The notes under the pieces were generated by a model. That model did not search any database. It saw only the letters and a program-made list of their open reading frames with translations, and was not told the origin of the DNA. From contig NZ_JWLL01000003.1 of assembly GCF_000814025.1 (NCBI RefSeq), positions 206,334 to 270,333 of the forward strand: a DNA stretch of 64,000 bases, written 5' to 3'. Origin of the DNA: Tateyamaria sp. ANG-S1 (GTDB lineage Bacteria > Pseudomonadota > Alphaproteobacteria > Rhodobacterales > Rhodobacteraceae). The position numbers and the translations under genes are program-made. Below, one piece after another: positions 61,098-64,000 of the stretch. Each line of letters opens with the position of its first letter. The first letter of the stretch is position 1.

Positions 61098-61469
61098 ATG
61101 TTTGCGAAAGCCAAAGACCCGGCACACCATGCCCGCATCCTCGAGCGGCGCGCCGCGCGCCTGCGTCGGTCGAATTGGCTACGACGTCTGGTCTTTTCCC
61201 TTACGGGTATGGGCCTGCTGCTGCTTCTGCGCATGAACCCCAGCGTGGTCGAGGATGTGGTTGCGATGGCCCACGACGTGCCTCCGCGCACGCAGCAGCA
61301 AAGCGGGTTTGAGGCACCGCAAGACGTTCATGTGCGGCGCATGCCGACTGACGCCGTGCCCGTGCGCCGCCTTGGTGCAACATACCCCACCAATACGCAG
61401 CAGATTGACGTGCAGGCGCAGGCCAACGACGTCGCGCAAACCTTAAGAACCCTGCCACCGGGCGGATAA
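61098..61469 (+). CDS. Hypothetical single-span membrane protein
   Basis: A 123-residue protein: basic N-terminus (HHARILERRAARLRRSNWLRR), one span (LVFSLTGMGLLLLLRMN) and a polar, Gln- and Pro-rich periplasmic tail (QQQSGFEAPQDVHVRRMP). No family is recognised. It stands alone in a region with 210 bp of featureless DNA before it. Confidence 0.6.
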   Translation: MFAKAKDPAHHARILERRAARLRRSNWLRRLVFSLTGMGLLLLLRMNPSVVEDVVAMAHDVPPRTQQQSGFEAPQDVHVRRMPTDAVPVRRLGATYPTNTQQIDVQAQANDVAQTLRTLPPGG

Positions 61470-61514
61470 AGGGACGGTGGGTGGGGCGTCGTTCCGCGCC
61501 AGCGTGAACGCGCG

Positions 61515-61949
61515 TCAGCCAGCGTTGATCGACACCACCTCAAAGTCGAAAATCAGGTCTTTGCCAGCCAGCGGATGGTTCGCGTCCAGCGTGACCTCCT
61601 CCGCACCAACTTCGACAACGGTCACCGGCATGGGCTGGCCTTGCGGCGTCTGCATCTGCAATTGCAGGCCCACTTCAAGCTGAATGTCATCCGGGATCGC
61701 ATCCTTCGGCACACCTTGACGCAGTGCCGGGTTGATAGGGCCATACGCCTGATCGCAGGGAATGCTTACCTTTTTCTTCTCGCCCTCGGTCATGCCGGGC
61801 AAGGCAACATCGAGACCGGGTATGATCTGGCCCGAGCCCACGACGAACTCCAAAGGATCGCGCCCGTCCGAGCTGTCAAATACGGTGCCATCCAGCAAAG
61901 TCCCAGTATAGTGGATGCGCACGGTGTCGCCGTCCTTGATTGCCGCCAT
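61515..61949 (-). CDS. FKBP-type peptidyl-prolyl isomerase (SlyD-like)
   Basis: A 144-residue cytoplasmic isomerase with an FKBP domain split by an insert-in-flap: VRIHYTGTLLDGTVFDSSDGRDPLEFVVGSGQIIPGLD, then AYGPINPALRQGVP and HPLAGKDLIFDFEVV, the SlyD plan but without the histidine-rich nickel-binding tail. The ATG at 61949 gives the family start (MAAIKDGDTV). It assists folding; no specific client can be named. Confidence 0.92.
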   Translation of the reverse strand: MAAIKDGDTVRIHYTGTLLDGTVFDSSDGRDPLEFVVGSGQIIPGLDVALPGMTEGEKKKVSIPCDQAYGPINPALRQGVPKDAIPDDIQLEVGLQLQMQTPQGQPMPVTVVEVGAEEVTLDANHPLAGKDLIFDFEVVSINAG

Positions 61950-62082
61950 GATCCGTCTCCCAATCGTTCTTGTCTGCCCGACAGATGCCACACCCTGCCT
62001 GTCCGCGTGAGTAGGGTAAACCCCACCTCGCCCCTTTTCGTCCCTGACGCCGCGTGCAACTCTGCCCGCAAAGGAGAGCGCC

Positions 62083-62769
62083 ATGCCCATCACCACCTGT
62101 ATCTTCGATGCCTATGGCACCCTCTTCGACGTGGCGGCGGCTGCGCGCATTGCCGCGTCCGAGCCCGATTTTCCCCAACTGGCCGACACATGGCCCACGG
62201 TGGCCGAACACTGGCGACTGAAACAGCTTCAATACACATGGCTGCGCGCCATCACCAATGCACACACGGATTTCTGGCAGGTGACCCAAGACGGCCTCGA
62301 CTGGGCGCTTGAGCGCAGCGGGCTGGACGGAAACGCGGCCCTGCGCGAACGCCTCTTGGCTCTCTATTGGGAATTGCAAGCCTATCCGGAAGTGCCGACA
62401 ATGCTACACGCCCTAAGGGACGCAGGCCTGAACACGGCCATCCTATCCAACGGCTCGCCCGATATGCTGAACGGGGCCGTCCAATCTGCCGGTATCGGAA
62501 ACGTTCTGGACGACTGCCTATCGGTCGAGAGCGTCGGCATCTTCAAACCGGACAGCCGGGTCTACGACCTCGTCGGCCAGCGCTTTGGCTGCGCACGGGA
62601 CGAGGTGCTATTCGTCTCCTCCAACGGCTGGGATGCCGCCGGTGCCGCCGGCTACGGCTTCACCACAGCCTGGGTTAACCGCGCAGGCGAGCCCATGGAC
62701 CGCCTGCCCTGGACGCCCTCACACATGCTGTCCGACCTCACATCCATCCCGGAGCTTGCCACCGCATGA
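62083..62769 (+). CDS. HAD-family (S)-2-haloacid dehalogenase, type II
   Basis: A 228-residue haloacid dehalogenase with the nucleophile Asp in CIFDAYGTLFDV, Thr/Ser motif AILSNGSPDM, Lys in VGIFKPDSRVYDLV and the acid motif VLFVSSNGWDAAGAAGYG (type II dehalogenase Asn-Trp-Asp pattern). It hydrolyses C-halogen bonds of 2-haloacids or acts on phosphates. The stop overlaps the alpha/beta hydrolase by 4 bp, so they are cotranscribed. Confidence 0.9.
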   Translation: MPITTCIFDAYGTLFDVAAAARIAASEPDFPQLADTWPTVAEHWRLKQLQYTWLRAITNAHTDFWQVTQDGLDWALERSGLDGNAALRERLLALYWELQAYPEVPTMLHALRDAGLNTAILSNGSPDMLNGAVQSAGIGNVLDDCLSVESVGIFKPDSRVYDLVGQRFGCARDEVLFVSSNGWDAAGAAGYGFTTAWVNRAGEPMDRLPWTPSHMLSDLTSIPELATA

Positions 62770-63584
62770 GCACCTTCCAAACATCAGATGGCCTCACCCT
62801 CTATTTTGAGGATGAGGGCCAGGGCCTTCCCCTCCTCTGCCTGCCCGGCCTGACACGCACGACCCAAGACTTCCAATACGTGACCCCGCACCTACCCCCC
62901 TGCCGTTTGATCAAGATGGACTATCGCGGGCGCGGGCAGTCGCAATGGGACCAGAACTGGCAGAACTATACCCTGCCCATCGAAATCCGCGACGTGATGG
63001 AGCTGATGGACCACCTGTCACTTGCATCGGTCGCCATACTTGGCACCTCGCGCGGCGGGCTGAACGCGATGGGCCTCGCCGCTGCGGCACCCGACCGACT
63101 TCTTGGCGCGGCGCTGAACGACGTCGGCCCCGAACTCGATCCCGCAGGGTTGAGCGGAATCATGACCTATCTCGGCAAACGCCCCGCTGCACGCAGCCAC
63201 GCCGAAGCCGCGGCTGCCTTACCCCATGTCCTCAAAGGGTTCGATGACGTGCCAACCGAACGCTGGATGCAAGAGGCGCGGACTCATTTCATTGAAACGC
63301 ATGACGGCCTCGACATCACCTACGATCCACACCTGCGTGACGCGGTCGAAGCAGGTGGTGAGCTTCCAGACCTATGGCCCTTCTTCGACGCGCTTGCAGG
63401 CAAACCGCTCGCCCTGATCCGCGGCGCGGGCTCCGACCTGCTCAGCGCCGGGATCGCCCAAAAGATGCAGGATCGCCGCCCCGATATGATCTATGCCGAG
63501 GTGCCGGACCGCGGGCACGTCCCTTTCCTTGACGAACCCGAAGCGCTGCGCGCAACACGCACCTGGATGGAGCAGATGACATGA
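62766..63584 (+). CDS. Alpha/beta hydrolase
   Basis: A 272-residue hydrolase. The oxyanion region is LPGLTRTTQDF, the nucleophile elbow is ILGTSRGGLNAMG (G-x-S-x-G), and the late catalytic residues are in LIRGAGSDLLSA and VPDRGHVPFLDEP. It has 4-bp overlaps with genes on both sides. The substrate is unknown; context with a dehalogenase and a dehydratase suggests breakdown of small organic acids or esters. Confidence 0.88.
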   Translation: MSTFQTSDGLTLYFEDEGQGLPLLCLPGLTRTTQDFQYVTPHLPPCRLIKMDYRGRGQSQWDQNWQNYTLPIEIRDVMELMDHLSLASVAILGTSRGGLNAMGLAAAAPDRLLGAALNDVGPELDPAGLSGIMTYLGKRPAARSHAEAAAALPHVLKGFDDVPTERWMQEARTHFIETHDGLDITYDPHLRDAVEAGGELPDLWPFFDALAGKPLALIRGAGSDLLSAGIAQKMQDRRPDMIYAEVPDRGHVPFLDEPEALRATRTWMEQMT

Positions 63585-64000
63585 ATATCGACATGATCCG
63601 GGCCGCAGCCACCCGGCTTAACGGGCACACGTGCACCACACCGCTCCTGAACTCGCCCTTCCTCGACGACATCGCGGGCCGTCGGGTGTGGATCAAGCCG
63701 GAATGCCTGCAACACACCGGCAGCTTCAAGTTCCGCGGCGCGCTCTCGGCCCTCTCGGCACTGGACGACGCCACACGCAGCGCAGGCGTCATCGCCTTTT
63801 CCAGCGGCAATCACGCTCAAGGTGTCGCATTGGCCGCACAAATGCACGGCGTGCCTGCTGTCATCGTGATGCCCAGCGACGCACCCAGCCTGAAGATCGA
63901 GAACACCAAGGCACTCGGGGCCGAAGTCGTCCTATACGAACGCGGCTCCGGCGACCGCGACGCCATCGGCGCGCAACTGGCCGAAGACCGCGGCCTAACG
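63581..64000 (+). CDS. PLP-dependent threonine/serine dehydratase (partial)
   Basis: The first 140 codons of a fold-type II PLP enzyme are present. TPLLNSPFLDDIAGRRVWIKPECLQHTGSFKFRGA carries the PLP lysine, and FSSGNHAQGVALAAQ binds the cofactor phosphate region, as in IlvA-like threonine dehydratases and hydroxyaspartate ammonia-lyases. It overlaps the hydrolase by 4 bp and runs off the window end, so substrate class and length cannot be judged. Confidence 0.9.
   Translation, partial: MNIDMIRAAATRLNGHTCTTPLLNSPFLDDIAGRRVWIKPECLQHTGSFKFRGALSALSALDDATRSAGVIAFSSGNHAQGVALAAQMHGVPAVIVMPSDAPSLKIENTKALGAEVVLYERGSGDRDAIGAQLAEDRGLT

Overview
The window reads as chromosome of a marine alphaproteobacterium of the Roseobacter group (Rhodobacteraceae). 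This rests on high GC content, a PhyR-NepR-EcfG general stress response locus, an Irr-type Fur protein next to fabA-fabB-fabI, a SAM/SAH riboswitch in front of metK, class II AroA, LapA-IhfB-S1 gene order, and GGGGCTCTGCCCC-type intergenic repeats. All assignments come from reading the sequence and the translated frames; no database search was run.

Layout. 1-2.5 kb: end of a sugar ABC transporter operon (minus strand). 2.7-9.4 kb: a general stress response block with phyR on the plus strand, nepR-ecfG-histidine kinase on the minus strand, dps, an FNT channel and two tiny membrane proteins. Five of its transcription units carry a recognisable EcfG-type promoter (GGAAC-N16/17-CGTT), and a sixth (dps) a near match. 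A Crp/Fnr regulator and a receiver-like protein lie inside the block. 9.7-12.7 kb: one large secreted protein with six CxxCH haem motifs.

12.87-23.02 kb: a 10.1-kb genomic island inserted at the 3' end of tRNA-Ser(GCT), bounded by a 19-bp direct repeat. It holds a type I restriction-modification operon (hsdR-hsdM-hsdS) continuing into an ATPase with a TOPRIM-like C-terminus, two small HTH regulators, an unclear region with two opposed coding frames, and a tyrosine integrase whose first catalytic arginine is replaced by leucine.

23-34 kb: housekeeping genes ychF, trpA, cmk-aroA and trmB, plus a pagL-like lipid A deacylase, a MarR/nitroreductase-like pair, lldD, an MFS transporter and rplY. 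34-44 kb: pth-DUF2332, a serine hydrolase, DUF2237, a three-gene unit coding two very acidic exported proteins and a membrane-anchored LuxR regulator, then rpsA, ihfB, lapA, trpF, a GNAT gene and trpB on the minus strand. 44-47 kb: poorly known genes behind a promoter packed with inverted repeats. 47-52.5 kb: the phoH-ybeY-corC-lnt-metK series with a riboswitch before metK. 52.6-57.3 kb: two envelope proteins sharing a short motif, miaB, a possible glycosyltransferase, a soluble chemoreceptor-like protein and irr. 57.4-64 kb: a 2-oxoglutarate oxygenase-like gene, fabA-fabB-fabI, an FKBP isomerase, and an operon of a HAD dehalogenase, an alpha/beta hydrolase and a PLP-dependent dehydratase cut by the window edge.

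The strongest system-level signals are the promoter-defined stress regulon and the tRNA-Ser defence island, where a palindrome overlaps the hsdR -10 element and the adjacent regulator gene lacks a normal start codon.
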